DNA from: JANXMY01 sp965246745
GTDB lineage: Bacteria; Armatimonadota; Armatimonadia; Armatimonadales; Capsulimonadaceae
Length of the DNA: 64,000 bases
NCBI GenBank assembly: GCA_965246745.1
Contig: OZ251980.1
Span: 1,054,001 to 1,118,000, forward strand
Reading direction: 5' to 3'
Part shown: positions 38,992 to 47,144 of the stretch, one piece after another
Numbering within the stretch: the stretch's first letter is position 1
Layout: every line of letters starts with the position of its first letter
Translations under genes and position numbers: made by a program
The notes under the pieces: generated by a model
What the model was told of the DNA's origin: nothing
The model's input: only the letters and a program-made list of their open reading frames with translations
The model's database searches: none

Positions 38992-39987
38992 CTAAAACTG
39001 GGTTGACTCGGCGTCGGCGCTGGGGGACGCGCCCGAGGAGGCGGTCTGGGAGGTGGGGCCGGGGGCGGGCAGGTCGCCGAGCAGCTCGCGGGAGCGGCGG
39101 ACGCAGACCAAATGGGCGGCGTAGTACGCGCCGTCGACCCGGTCAATCGCGACCGACTGGCCGTGGCCCATTGACGCATGGATAAAGCGGCCGTCGCCGA
39201 TATACATGCCCGTGTGGTCAATCCGGTCGTGGTGGCAGGCAAAATACATCCGGTCGCCGGGCACCCAGCGGGACCAGTCGGCTTTGGGCACATCGTAGCC
39301 GACCGTCGCCTGGTCGCCCGAGACGCGCGGCAGGGAAAGGCCGTGGGCGGCGTAGACGGCTTTGACAAACCCGGAGCAGTCAATCCCGGCGGCGGTGGTG
39401 CCGCCCCAAACGTAGTGAACCCCGAGAAAGCCGAACGACGTTTGAACCAGCGCCTGGCCGAGCGGGCCGCCTTCGGACGGCAGGCCCGAAGCGCTGCTGC
39501 CGCCTTCAGGAGCCGTCGTCGCGACCTGGTAATTCAGCAGCGCGACATCGGACTTGGCGACAAAGCCGACCGAGTGGTCAATCATCAGCACGGCGTACTG
39601 GGTCGGGGTCTGGCCGCTGAGAGCCAAATACTGGCCTTTCGGGCACACCGACAGCACCCGGCCGCCGGTTTCGCGTCCGCCGACAATCACGGCTTTGTCG
39701 CTGACAATCTGGGCCAGCCGTCCGACCACGCTTTGCGCGGCGGCTTCGGGCGGCGACACAATGCCGCGCGACGGCAGGGCGCGGGACGAGCGGCGGGCAC
39801 GGCGGTGGAAATAGCGGGGCGCGGGGGCCGTGTCCGAAGCCGCTTCGGACGCTTCGCTGTCGGCGGGCATCGAAGATGAAGCGGACACCGAAGAAGCAGC
39901 GGCGGCCGGGGCGGCGGCGCAGAACGAAGCGGGAAAGGCAATGGCGCTCAAAGCGCAGGCGGTCAAAAGCAGGGCGGGTCGGATCAA
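38992..39987 (-). CDS. Secreted NlpC/P60 peptidoglycan hydrolase with SH3-like domain
   Basis: The product has 331 residues from TTG 39987, chosen because GAGGAGG lies 8 bp upstream and a signal peptide (RPALLLTACALSAIAFPASFCAA) follows at once. A low-complexity Ala/Ser region is followed by an SH3-like segment (about 95-165, GRLAQIVSDKAVIVGGRETGGRV) and an NlpC/P60 domain (about 195-305). The catalytic residues are visible: Cys in GIDCSGFVKAVY, His in IDHTGMYIGDGRFIHAS. It should cut peptide stems in the envelope. Its tail is Ser/Pro-rich. Confidence 0.88.
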   Translation of the reverse strand: MIRPALLLTACALSAIAFPASFCAAAPAAAASSVSASSSMPADSEASEAASDTAPAPRYFHRRARRSSRALPSRGIVSPPEAAAQSVVGRLAQIVSDKAVIVGGRETGGRVLSVCPKGQYLALSGQTPTQYAVLMIDHSVGFVAKSDVALLNYQVATTAPEGGSSASGLPSEGGPLGQALVQTSFGFLGVHYVWGGTTAAGIDCSGFVKAVYAAHGLSLPRVSGDQATVGYDVPKADWSRWVPGDRMYFACHHDRIDHTGMYIGDGRFIHASMGHGQSVAIDRVDGAYYAAHLVCVRRSRELLGDLPAPGPTSQTASSGASPSADAESTQF

Positions 39988-40225
39988 AACACGGTCCTCC
40001 TCACGGGGGTCAACACTCGGGAAATTTGAAGCGCGGAAAATGAAAGCGCAAAAAACAAAAGCTCGGAAAAGTGCGGGCGGGTGTCTTGGGAAAGTATCGG
40101 CGGAACTCACTTGAAACTGGAGTCTGGGTCGGTCTTTCGGTCCGGCGTCGCTGCCGGTCCGGCGGGTGGATGCCGGAACTAGGTCTAGTATAAGCCACAA
40201 AAATTGTTTTGTCAAGCACAAACTA

Positions 40226-40254
40226 TTGTTTGCCGGCGGCTATTGTTTGCCGGC
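40226..40254. repeat. Direct repeat upstream of the tRNA promoter
   Basis: CTATTGTTTGCCGGC occurs twice in a row (near 40225 and 40240), just upstream of the -35 box of tRNA-Leu. It may be an upstream regulatory duplication or slippage product. Confidence 0.5.
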
Positions 40255-40261
40255 ACAAGGC

Positions 40262-40290
40262 TTGACAAACTTTGCCGCCGCCGGTATAAT
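40262..40290 (+). promoter_or_regulatory. Consensus promoter of tRNA-Leu
   Basis: TTGACA (40262-40267) and TATAAT (40285-40290) are separated by 17 bp, a perfect consensus. The tRNA begins 12 bp after the -10 box. Confidence 0.95.
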
Positions 40291-40302
40291 ACGAGCATTC
40301 AA

Positions 40303-40385
40303 GCCGAAGTGGTGAAATGGTATACACGCTACGTTCAGGTCGTAGTGCTCGCAAGGGCGTGCGAGTTCGAGTCTCGCCTTCGGCA
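40303..40385 (+). tRNA. tRNA-Leu (anticodon CAG)
   Basis: The 83-nt cloverleaf has acceptor GCCGAAG paired with CTTCGGC, discriminator A, an anticodon stem CTACG/CGTAG around loop TTCAGGT (CAG), a long variable arm (TGCTCGCAAGGGCG), as class II leucine tRNAs have, and T arm TGCGAGTTCGAGTCTCGC. The 3' CCA is not encoded. Confidence 0.93.
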
Positions 40386-40397
40386 TCAAAACACTGC

Positions 40398-40431
40398 AAA
40401 CCCCCTCTCCAAAAATTGGAGAGGGGGTTTT
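40398..40431 (+). terminator. Terminator of tRNA-Leu
   Basis: AACCCCCTCTCCAA pairs with TTGGAGAGGGGGTT around a 3-nt loop, followed by TT. It lies 13 bp after the tRNA. Confidence 0.9.
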
Positions 40432-40570
40432 GTGCGTCAAAGGCAGGCATTCCCCGCCCCAGCGCTGACTAAGCAGGAGTGCCCGCAGGGTCAAGATTTT
40501 ATGGAGGACGGGGCGGCTTCTCAGGAGTTTTACCGGGCGCGATGCCGGGCAGACGGGGTATACTAACGCC

Positions 40571-42619
40571 ATGCCACGAGATATTCCCATCGGCAACGGT
40601 AATTTGCTGCTGACGTTTGATTCCCGCTACACGCTGCGCGACGTTTACTATCCCTTTGTCGGACAAGCCAACCACACGCGCGGACAGGCGTGCCGCTTCG
40701 GGGTTTGGGTGGACGGCCAAATGTCCTGGATTTCCGAGCCGTCGTGGCAGAAAAGCCTGCGCTACGAGCACGAAACCCTGGTCACCGAAGTCACGGCGAC
40801 GCACTGGGGCCTCGGCCTGCGCCTGGTCTGCCGGGACTGCGTGGACTTTGACCGCGACTTGTATGTCCGCAAAGTCGAGATTGAGAACCTGCTGCCGATG
40901 ACCCGCGACGTGCGCCTCTTTTGGCACCACGATTTTAATTTAAACGAATCGTCGGAAGGCAACACGGCGTATTATGCGCCCAATTTAAAAGCGCTGATCC
41001 ATTACAAAGGCAAAACCTGGATGCTGGCGAGTGTCAGTGTCCAAAACAGCCCTCAAAGCGGTCCCGAAACCGACTTTGGGGTGCATCACTACGCCATCGG
41101 CGTGTCCCATGCCCACGGCGCGGAAGGGACATGGCGCGACGCTGAAGACGGCGTTCTCGGCATGAACACGGTCGCGCAGGGGGCGGTGGACAGCACCATT
41201 GCCGCGCATGTGACTCTCGACCGGACCGCGACGGTTTACTACTGGCTGGCGGCCGGCGAGGACTACGCCGCCGTGAAGCTCATCCACAACCTGGTTCAGC
41301 AGCGCGGCCCCGAATTCTTCCAGCATCGGGCGCGGATTTACTGGAGCCGCTGGGTCAACAAAGACGATATTCCCTACGGCGACCTGCCCGATGCGCTGGT
41401 GACATTGTATAAGCAGTCGCTGCTGATTTTACGCACCCAGATTGATAATCGCGGCGCAATTATCGCCGCCAACGACTCGGATTATCTCACGTTCAACAAC
41501 GACACCTATTCGTACATGTGGCCGCGCGACGGGGCGCTGGTCGCTTATGCTTTAGATTTGGCCGGGCAGCCGGAAGTCGCCCGCAATTTTTACGAGTTCT
41601 GCCGGGACGTTCTCCTGCCCGAAGGGTATCTTCTGCACAAGTACAACCCCGACAAGTCGCTGGGGTCGTCGTGGCACCCGTGGGCCGACGGCGAAGGCCG
41701 CTTTCAGCTTCCGATCCAGGAAGATGAGACTTCATTGGTCATCTGGGCCTTGTGGGAGCACTACGCCCGCTACAAAGATGTCGAGTTTATCCGGGGCCTC
41801 TACGCGCCGCTGATCCGCCGCGCCGGCGAGTTTATGACCGCCTACCGCGAGCCGCACACGGGCCTGCCGGAAGCCTCGCACGACTTGTGGGAAGAGCGCC
41901 ACGGCATCCATCTGTTCACGGTCGCCGCAGTTTGGGCGGGACTCAATGCCGCCGCTTTCTTCGCCGAAACATTCGGCGACGAAGAGCACGCCGAGTCGTT
42001 TCGGACCGCCCAGGCTGAAATCAAAGCCGCCGCGCTGAAGCACCTCTGGGACCCCGAGCGGGGTCGGTTTGTCCGCCGCATCACCGTAGACCGCGAAACG
42101 GGGATGATTGACGCCGATTTGAACATTGACGCCAGCATGTTCGGCGTGTTTCAATTCGGCATGCTGGCCGCCGACGACCCGATGGTGGTCTCGACGATGG
42201 AGCAGATTGAAGCGCGGCTCTGGTGCCGCACCGACATCGGCGGGATGGCCCGCTACGAAAACGACTACTACCACCAGATCAGCCAGGACATCGGCGCGGT
42301 TCCCGGCAACCCGTGGATCATCTGCACCCTGTGGCTGGCCGAATGGTACATCGCCAAAGCCAAAACCCTGTCCGACTTGACCCGCGCGTTGGACATTCTC
42401 GAATGGGTCCGCAAGCACACACTCGAATCGGGCGTCCTCGCCGAGCAGATTCACCCGTACAACGGCGACCCGATCTCCGTTTCCCCGCTCACCTGGTCCC
42501 ATGCGACTGTCGTGATGACCGTCCGCGAGTATTTAGCGAAGCTCGACCAGCTCTGCGAGTCCGACTCTAAAAACGCCCTGCTGTCCGGCCGCATGGACCT
42601 GTACGAGCTGGCAGACTGA
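40571..42619 (+). CDS. Glycoside hydrolase family 15 (glucoamylase-like)
   Basis: The product has 682 residues with no signal peptide, so probably cytoplasmic. An N-terminal beta-sandwich (about 1-260, DIPIGNGNLLLTFDSRYTLRDVYYPF) is followed by an (alpha/alpha)6 barrel. The catalytic region has YSYMWPRDGALVAYAL, the acid Glu in LWEERHGIHLFTVAAV and the base Glu in LAEQIHPYNGDPISVSPLTWSHA. GH15 enzymes release glucose from alpha-glucans or cleave trehalose; this bacterial layout is usually glucoamylase or glucodextranase-like. No carbohydrate-binding module is seen. ATG 40571 is the first in frame. Confidence 0.9.
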   Translation: MPRDIPIGNGNLLLTFDSRYTLRDVYYPFVGQANHTRGQACRFGVWVDGQMSWISEPSWQKSLRYEHETLVTEVTATHWGLGLRLVCRDCVDFDRDLYVRKVEIENLLPMTRDVRLFWHHDFNLNESSEGNTAYYAPNLKALIHYKGKTWMLASVSVQNSPQSGPETDFGVHHYAIGVSHAHGAEGTWRDAEDGVLGMNTVAQGAVDSTIAAHVTLDRTATVYYWLAAGEDYAAVKLIHNLVQQRGPEFFQHRARIYWSRWVNKDDIPYGDLPDALVTLYKQSLLILRTQIDNRGAIIAANDSDYLTFNNDTYSYMWPRDGALVAYALDLAGQPEVARNFYEFCRDVLLPEGYLLHKYNPDKSLGSSWHPWADGEGRFQLPIQEDETSLVIWALWEHYARYKDVEFIRGLYAPLIRRAGEFMTAYREPHTGLPEASHDLWEERHGIHLFTVAAVWAGLNAAAFFAETFGDEEHAESFRTAQAEIKAAALKHLWDPERGRFVRRITVDRETGMIDADLNIDASMFGVFQFGMLAADDPMVVSTMEQIEARLWCRTDIGGMARYENDYYHQISQDIGAVPGNPWIICTLWLAEWYIAKAKTLSDLTRALDILEWVRKHTLESGVLAEQIHPYNGDPISVSPLTWSHATVVMTVREYLAKLDQLCESDSKNALLSGRMDLYELAD

Positions 42620-42641
42620 GAACACCAGACAGGAGAACCCG

Positions 42642-42755
42642 ATGGCATTGACACTTGACATTTCGCCGGACATGGAAACTTTTGCCTTTTTAGCGGTGCG
42701 GCGGGCTGAACGGCGCAGCCGACAGTTAGCAGCGAGGGATTGTAGTGTTTCGTAA
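42642..42755 (+). pseudogene. Truncated antitoxin gene fragment
   Basis: The 37 codons with a good AGGAGA site begin MALTLDISPDME, like the openings of the two following antitoxins (MAFVLEYSPEAE, MALVLEVNPETE), then diverge into an arginine-rich stretch and stop at TAA. The middle and end of the antitoxin are missing. It seems to be the decayed first member of a three-module array. Confidence 0.6.
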
Positions 42756-42772
42756 AGCGAAAGGAAAAACCG

Positions 42773-43081
42773 ATGGCATTTGTTTTGGAATATAGCCCCG
42801 AAGCCGAAGCGCAGATACGGATGAAAGCGACAGTTCGGGGTCAGGATGTGGCCGACTACCTGCTGACATTGACTGAGAACGATCAGGTGATTGACCTGAG
42901 CGAGTTTGAAGACCAAGCCGACTTTGACGACTCGGTTGCCGGTATCCGTGAGGGCCTCGCGGATTTGGAAGCGGGGCGGACATACTCGCTGGAAGAAACG
43001 TTCGCACGCGCGGAAGCCTACTTGGACAAGCTTGAGAAACAGCACAATGCTGATGCAGTGCATCAAGAAAAAGCGGCATGA
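42773..43081 (+). CDS. Antitoxin of ParE/RelE-type module 1
   Basis: The product has 102 residues. The N-terminal part AFVLEYSPEAEAQIRMKATVRGQDVADYLLTL looks like a ribbon-helix-helix antitoxin. The C-terminal part is acidic (DLSEFEDQADFDDSVAGIREGLADLEAGRTYSLEE), as in ParD-like toxin-binding tails; VREGLADLEAGR is characteristic of antitoxins of ParE/RelE toxins. The gene overlaps the toxin by ATGA. A close paralogue follows at 43509. Confidence 0.82.
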   Translation: MAFVLEYSPEAEAQIRMKATVRGQDVADYLLTLTENDQVIDLSEFEDQADFDDSVAGIREGLADLEAGRTYSLEETFARAEAYLDKLEKQHNADAVHQEKAA

Positions 43082-43467
43082 TGCAACAAGACGCGGACCC
43101 AACAAAAATTTGGGCAATCAGACCAACAGCACGAGCAGATGCCGAGATACTGGCAGCCGCCGCCTACTTCGCACAAACCGCAGACACCGAGATCGCACGC
43201 GCTTGGCTGAGAGGCATTAAAGCCGAGATCGCTAAGCTGGCGCAGTTTCCGGCCCGGTGGCCGGTCGCCGAGGAAGACAAGCTGTTCCGGGAGGAGGTTC
43301 GCCGCATGCTGTATCGGCGGACAGCGGGCGGCCCAGCGTACCGGGTGCTGTTTGTTTTGCGCGAGAACCCCGACGATGCGCCGACGGTGACGGTTATTCA
43401 TGTTCGGCACGCCGCGCAGAAGCCGATGGCCCGCAAAGAAGCCAAAGAAATCGAAGCCTCGGAATAA
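43078..43467 (+). CDS. ParE/RelE-superfamily toxin, module 1
   Basis: The product has 129 residues of the ParE/RelE fold: IWAIRPTARADAEILAAAAYFAQ, then KAEIAKLAQFPARWPVAEE, RRMLYRRTAGGPAYRVLFVL and TVTVIHVRHAAQKPM. The last motif, hxxRHxxR-like, is the typical C-terminal strand. Members inhibit translation or gyrase, and the sequence does not decide which. It overlaps the antitoxin by 4 bp. The C-terminal half is nearly identical to that of module 2, whereas the N-terminal half differs. Confidence 0.85.
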   Translation: MMQQDADPTKIWAIRPTARADAEILAAAAYFAQTADTEIARAWLRGIKAEIAKLAQFPARWPVAEEDKLFREEVRRMLYRRTAGGPAYRVLFVLRENPDDAPTVTVIHVRHAAQKPMARKEAKEIEASE

Positions 43468-43508
43468 GTTTTTGGTCTACAGAGTTTTTGGATTGTGAGG
43501 AGAAACCG

Positions 43509-43820
43509 ATGGCACTTGTTTTGGAAGTCAACCCCGAAACGGAAGCACGCTTGAAGATGTTTGCGGCGGAGCGCGGACAAGACGTGACCGAATATCTTGT
43601 CGAGCTTGCGGAGTATAGTCATGCGATTGATCTCAGCGAATTCGAAGATCAAGCTGACTTTAACGACTCGGTCGCGGGGGTCCGTGAGGGCCTTGCGGAT
43701 TTGGAAGCGGGGCGCACTTACTCGCTCGAGGAAACGTTGGCCTACCTGGATGAGCGGCGCGAGATACGCCGCCGAGCCAAAGAAGCTCAGCCGCATCATC
43801 CACAGAAGGCGGCCTCCTGA
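43509..43820 (+). CDS. Antitoxin of ParE/RelE-type module 2
   Basis: The product has 103 residues from ATG 43509, with GAGGAGA ahead. It shares ALVLEVNPETEARLKMFAAERGQDVTEYL with module 1 and a nearly identical middle (DLSEFEDQADFNDSVAGVREGLADLEAGRTYSLEE). The tail is basic (RREIRRRAKEAQPHHPQ), unlike module 1, which could alter toxin specificity. The stop overlaps the next ATG by one base (TGATG). Confidence 0.82.
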   Translation: MALVLEVNPETEARLKMFAAERGQDVTEYLVELAEYSHAIDLSEFEDQADFNDSVAGVREGLADLEAGRTYSLEETLAYLDERREIRRRAKEAQPHHPQKAAS

Positions 43821-44206
43821 TGCCGAGTGCAAACGAGCCGCCCGCGATTTGGGCAATCCGCACGACAAAGCGGGCGCGAAGCGACATGGAAGCGGCAGAA
43901 GAACGGCTTGCCCTGCTGACCGATGAAGCGCAGGCGGAAGCGTGGAGCAAGGGTCTCAGCCTAGAAGTCAGCAAGCTGGCGCAGTACCCGACTCGGTGGC
44001 CGGCGGCGGAAGAAAACAAGCTGTTCCGGGAAGAAGTGCGGCGCATGCTGTATCGGCGGACAGCGGGCGGCCCGGCGTACCGGGTGCTGTTTGTTTTGCG
44101 CGAGAACCCCGACGATGCGCCCACGGTGACAATTATTCATGTTCGGCACGCCGCGCAGAAGCCGATGACCCGCAAGGAAGCCAAAGAAATCGAAGCCTCG
44201 GAGTAA
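43820..44206 (+). CDS. ParE/RelE-superfamily toxin, module 2
   Basis: The product has 128 residues. The N-terminus (MPSANEPPAIWAIRTTKRARSDMEAAEERLALLT) differs from module 1, while from LFREEVRRMLYRRTAGG to the C-terminus it is almost the same, at both protein and DNA levels. This mosaic suggests gene conversion or recombination between the copies. It directly precedes the laccase-domain gene, which starts 24 bp later. Confidence 0.85.
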   Translation: MPSANEPPAIWAIRTTKRARSDMEAAEERLALLTDEAQAEAWSKGLSLEVSKLAQYPTRWPAAEENKLFREEVRRMLYRRTAGGPAYRVLFVLRENPDDAPTVTIIHVRHAAQKPMTRKEAKEIEASE

Positions 44207-44229
44207 GGACGTAATTTGAAGGACATAAT

Positions 44230-45042
44230 TTGACGGGATGGCGTAAACAACCGATTGGGGACCTGCCGCTGTATCAGGCCAAAACGCTGGCTTGGCTGCC
44301 GCGCGTGACCCAGGGCTTCACGACCCGGAAGGGCGGGGTCAGCGCTGCGCCCTATGATTCGCTGAATTTGGGGGTGCATGTCGGCGACGATCCGGCCTCG
44401 GTCGCGGCGAACCGGCGGCGGGTCTGGCACGACTTGGGCTTCGCGGAGGAAAACGTGGCGCTGGCGGAGCAGGTGCATGGGGACCAAGTCGCGGTCGTGA
44501 CGGCAGGGGCAGCCGCGCCGATTGCCGGGGCCGATGCGCTGGTCTCAAATACGCCGGGGCTTTTACTTATGCTGCTGTTCGCCGACTGCGCTCCCGTGTA
44601 CTTTGTGGACCCGCTGCGGCGGGTAGTCGGGCTGGCCCATGCGGGCTGGCGCGGCACGGCGGCGAACATTGCGGGAAAGACAATGGCAGCAATGACGGCG
44701 GAGTTCGGCTGCATCCCGTCGGCCTGCTTTGCGGCCGTTGGGCCGTCCATCGGCGAAGCGAGCTACGAAGTCGGGCCGGAAGTCGCGGACAAGTTCCGGT
44801 CGCTGCCGGCGGCGCGGGGCTTCAATGTGGTGACGCCGCGCTCGGACCTCGGCGGGACTTACAACTTAAACTTACGCGCGGTTTTGTTCGGGCAGCTTCT
44901 CGCGGCGGGGCTGCCCGCCGGGGCGATTGCGGTCTGCGACGAGGACACGCATCGCAATCAGCGCGACTTTTTCTCGTTTCGCCGCGACGGCGCGACCGGA
45001 CGCATGGCGGGATTTCTGGGAATTATAGGAGAAGCAAAATGA
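44230..45042 (+). CDS. YfiH/laccase-domain protein (purine nucleoside/polyphenol enzyme family)
   Basis: The product has 270 residues from TTG 44230. Motifs are TTRKGGVSAAPYDSLNLGVHVGDDP, ADALVSNTPGLLLMLLFADCAPVYFVDP, VGLAHAGWRGTAANIAGKTMAAM, GPSIGEASYEVG and CDEDTHRNQRDFFSFRRDGATGRMAGFL. The Cys/His set of the family (DC, HAGWRGT and CDEDT) is intact. Proteins of this group act on purine nucleosides, and some have been called laccases or peptidoglycan editing factors. The next gene overlaps its stop by ATGA, suggesting coupling. Confidence 0.9.
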   Translation: MTGWRKQPIGDLPLYQAKTLAWLPRVTQGFTTRKGGVSAAPYDSLNLGVHVGDDPASVAANRRRVWHDLGFAEENVALAEQVHGDQVAVVTAGAAAPIAGADALVSNTPGLLLMLLFADCAPVYFVDPLRRVVGLAHAGWRGTAANIAGKTMAAMTAEFGCIPSACFAAVGPSIGEASYEVGPEVADKFRSLPAARGFNVVTPRSDLGGTYNLNLRAVLFGQLLAAGLPAGAIAVCDEDTHRNQRDFFSFRRDGATGRMAGFLGIIGEAK

Positions 45043-45545
45043 ACCGTTTGTTTGTCGGGGCTGGGCTGGTGATTTTGATCGTCGCCCTGGTGTTTATTAA
45101 TCAGGGAGTCAAAAAGGCCGGCCTGCCGGACCATGATGAAGACGCGCCGCCGAAGTCTGCGCCCGCCGCCCCGGCCGCGCCTGCCGCGAAAGTGCCGGGA
45201 ATGACGCCGACGGGGGCCGAACTTCCCGCCGAGCAGACAATCGGCAGCCCGGCCACGGCAAAGCACAAAGTGGTGGTCGGCTGGTCCTACAGCGCCGCCA
45301 ATCAATCAAAGCCCGAAGCGCTGGCCGCGCCGCTGAAGGCTATTCGGGAGTACGCGCAAAAGTCCGGCGGCGCGGTGTCGGTGCAGATCGTCAACACCGA
45401 TGTTCCTGCCGCCGACCGCTCGCCCGGCGCTCCCGCCGTGTCCGGCAGCGGCGTTTTTGTGGACGGCAAGCCGGTGGTCAGCGGCGACCTGTCCGCGAGA
45501 CCCCCGCAGGAAGTGGTTACGGCCGTGCAGGCGGCGGCGAAGTGA
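45039..45545 (+). CDS. Membrane-anchored hypothetical protein
   Basis: The product has 168 residues: one N-terminal membrane helix (LFVGAGLVILIVALVFI), a Pro/Ala-rich linker (about 35-60) and a C-terminal globular part (KHKVVVGWSYSAANQSKPEALAAPLKAIREYAQKSG, ending VVTAVQAAAK). The fold of the last part suggests a thioredoxin-like or small alpha/beta domain, but no CxxC is present. The start overlaps the laccase-domain gene. It ends 17 bp before a large palindrome. Confidence 0.6.
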   Translation: MNRLFVGAGLVILIVALVFINQGVKKAGLPDHDEDAPPKSAPAAPAAPAAKVPGMTPTGAELPAEQTIGSPATAKHKVVVGWSYSAANQSKPEALAAPLKAIREYAQKSGGAVSVQIVNTDVPAADRSPGAPAVSGSGVFVDGKPVVSGDLSARPPQEVVTAVQAAAK

Positions 45546-45562
45546 TTATGGTGATTTGAAAG

Positions 45563-45676
45563 GCGAGGGAGTGAACTCCACTCGCTGAATGGCATCCTTC
45601 GGATGTAAGATCGGCAAGCGTTCAGCATTCCTACATCCGAAGGATGCCATTCAGCGAGTGGAGTTCACTCCCTCGC
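45563..45676. repeat. Perfect palindrome with 45-bp arms
   Basis: The arms 45563-45607 and 45632-45676 are exact reverse complements around a 24-nt loop. The outer part, GCGAGGGAGTGAACTCC, resembles the terminator at 38932. It lies between convergent genes, so it may terminate both transcripts; its size points to a mobile palindromic element. Confidence 0.93.
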
Positions 45677-45718
45677 TTCTCGGCTTCTTATTTCCTCGCA
45701 TTGTTCGCCTCGCGCCCA

Positions 45719-46126
45719 TCAGCGCCCGGCTCGCTGCCGCGCTCCGGTCTGCGACAGCTTCAAGGCGATTTGCAGCGCATTGCCGAGCTTGGACACATAA
45801 GTCAGCGCGGGCTTCAGCTCTTCCGGGTGGACCGACTGCGCGGTGTCCTTGATGTGAACGACGGCGTCTTTCACCGCCAGCCCGGCGGCTTTGGCCGACG
45901 CGCCGATGTGCTTGCCGCGCACCGCTTCCTGCTGGGCGATGCCTTTGGCGGTGCTCGCCAGGTTTTTGCCCGCCGCCAGAGGCCGCTTGTACAGCCGCCC
46001 GGCATTGCCGACCGCCGAGTCTTTCAGCTTCAAGGCCGTGGTCACCAAAAACAGGAGAACGCCGACCAGGCCGACCAGGGCGAGAATGCAGAACACTTCG
46101 CCGACCAAAAATAAAATTTCAGACAT
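45719..46126 (-). CDS. Single-pass membrane protein of unknown function
   Basis: The product has 135 residues from ATG 46126. A hydrophobic helix (ILFLVGEVFCILALVGLVGVLLFLV) is followed by a basic, alanine-rich helical part (LKLKDSAVGNAGRLYKRPLAAGKNLASTAKGIAQQEAV) and a tail ending GARQRAGR. No family recognised. It is divergent from the next gene, with 37 bp between their starts. Confidence 0.6.
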   Translation of the reverse strand: MSEILFLVGEVFCILALVGLVGVLLFLVTTALKLKDSAVGNAGRLYKRPLAAGKNLASTAKGIAQQEAVRGKHIGASAKAAGLAVKDAVVHIKDTAQSVHPEELKPALTYVSKLGNALQIALKLSQTGARQRAGR

Positions 46127-46163
46127 AGTTTTTTCTTTCGCAACCGAACAAGGAGACTGCCCA

Positions 46164-46613
46164 TTGGCACACACAACGACCTCAAAAACGGCCGCGCCGG
46201 CGGCGGAAGGCGATCCGGTCCGGCTGGCGGACCGCGACGCCACCGCCGCCGACACCAAGTCGGGATTATTCTACCCATATTATCGGGGTTTGACCGGCAC
46301 CGTCGCCAAGCTCTACAGCGACGCTACGGCGGCGCTTTCGGTAGACCCCGACAGCCTGCCCGAAGACATCCGCCGTCGCCATCAGGCCGGCACCGACGCC
46401 ATGCGGCAGAAATGGCTGGACGGCCTATCTGAAGAAGGCCGCAACAAGCTGTCCGCCGCCGAGAAAAAGTTCTCGCTCCGCTACAGCCTGCTGGTCAGCG
46501 TCTCGGATTTGGTCCCAAGCGACGTTCCCGCCGAGCCGCCCCGCAAAAGCCTGCCGGAGATCGAAGACGCCGAAGCCGCGCACCTCGCCGCCGCGGCGAA
46601 AAAAGCGAAATAG
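46164..46613 (+). CDS. Hypothetical soluble protein
   Basis: The product has 149 residues. TTG 46164 is chosen because AGGAG is 8 bp upstream. The protein is charged and helical (SGLFYPYYRGLTGTVAKLYSDATAALSVD, then RRHQAGTDAMRQKWLDGLSEEGRNKLSAAEKKFSLRYSLL) with no signal peptide. No family recognised. It shares the divergent promoter region with the membrane protein at 45719. Confidence 0.55.
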   Translation: MAHTTTSKTAAPAAEGDPVRLADRDATAADTKSGLFYPYYRGLTGTVAKLYSDATAALSVDPDSLPEDIRRRHQAGTDAMRQKWLDGLSEEGRNKLSAAEKKFSLRYSLLVSVSDLVPSDVPAEPPRKSLPEIEDAEAAHLAAAAKKAK

Positions 46614-46630
46614 GCCGCCTGCGCGTGAGC

Positions 46631-47098
46631 TTATTCCACCGACAGCACAGCAAGGCGGCCAAACTCGGCGTGCAGCCAGGCTAAATCGCTCGGCGTTCCC
46701 AGCACGGCTTCCTGAACTGCCTGTTCATAGGTCACGAAATCTAAATCCGACGCGCCGCTTTCGTAGTCCGCCGCGATTGCCGATGCGGCGGCGGGCAGAG
46801 CGACCTCAAACTCAATCCGGTCCGTTTCGGCTTCGCGCCGGGCGTATCCAATCAGCGCCCCGCGCGTCCGGCTGCCGGGGATGTCCTCTAAAAACGGATA
46901 GCCCCACCCGAGCGGCTTGTTTCGGGCAGTTGCATAAAACCGAATTTCCGCTGCGCCGGGCGCGTCGGCCCGGACAAATGCGCCGTCGGCCAGCGCATCC
47001 GGCCCGGCCTGCGCCCGGCGCACAACCGCGTCCCACTGCGGAGCGCTCAAACGCCAGTTCGGCGGGCCGGCTTCTTCAGTTATATTGAAATCCGTCAT
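46631..47098 (-). CDS. Hypothetical protein
   Basis: The product has about 155 residues (start 47098; ATGs at 47110, 47113 and 47146 are alternatives). It is soluble, acidic and Ala-rich, with RARNKPLGWGYPFLEDIPGSR-like aromatic stretches and the tail LAWLHAEFGRLAVLSVE. No family recognised. It is convergent with the gene at 46164 and divergent from the SPOR protein. Confidence 0.5.
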   Translation of the reverse strand: MTDFNITEEAGPPNWRLSAPQWDAVVRRAQAGPDALADGAFVRADAPGAAEIRFYATARNKPLGWGYPFLEDIPGSRTRGALIGYARREAETDRIEFEVALPAAASAIAADYESGASDLDFVTYEQAVQEAVLGTPSDLAWLHAEFGRLAVLSVE

Positions 47099-47144
47099 CT
47101 TAAAATCCATCATCCCAAAGAGTGTACCCGCTCGAGGCAAGATC

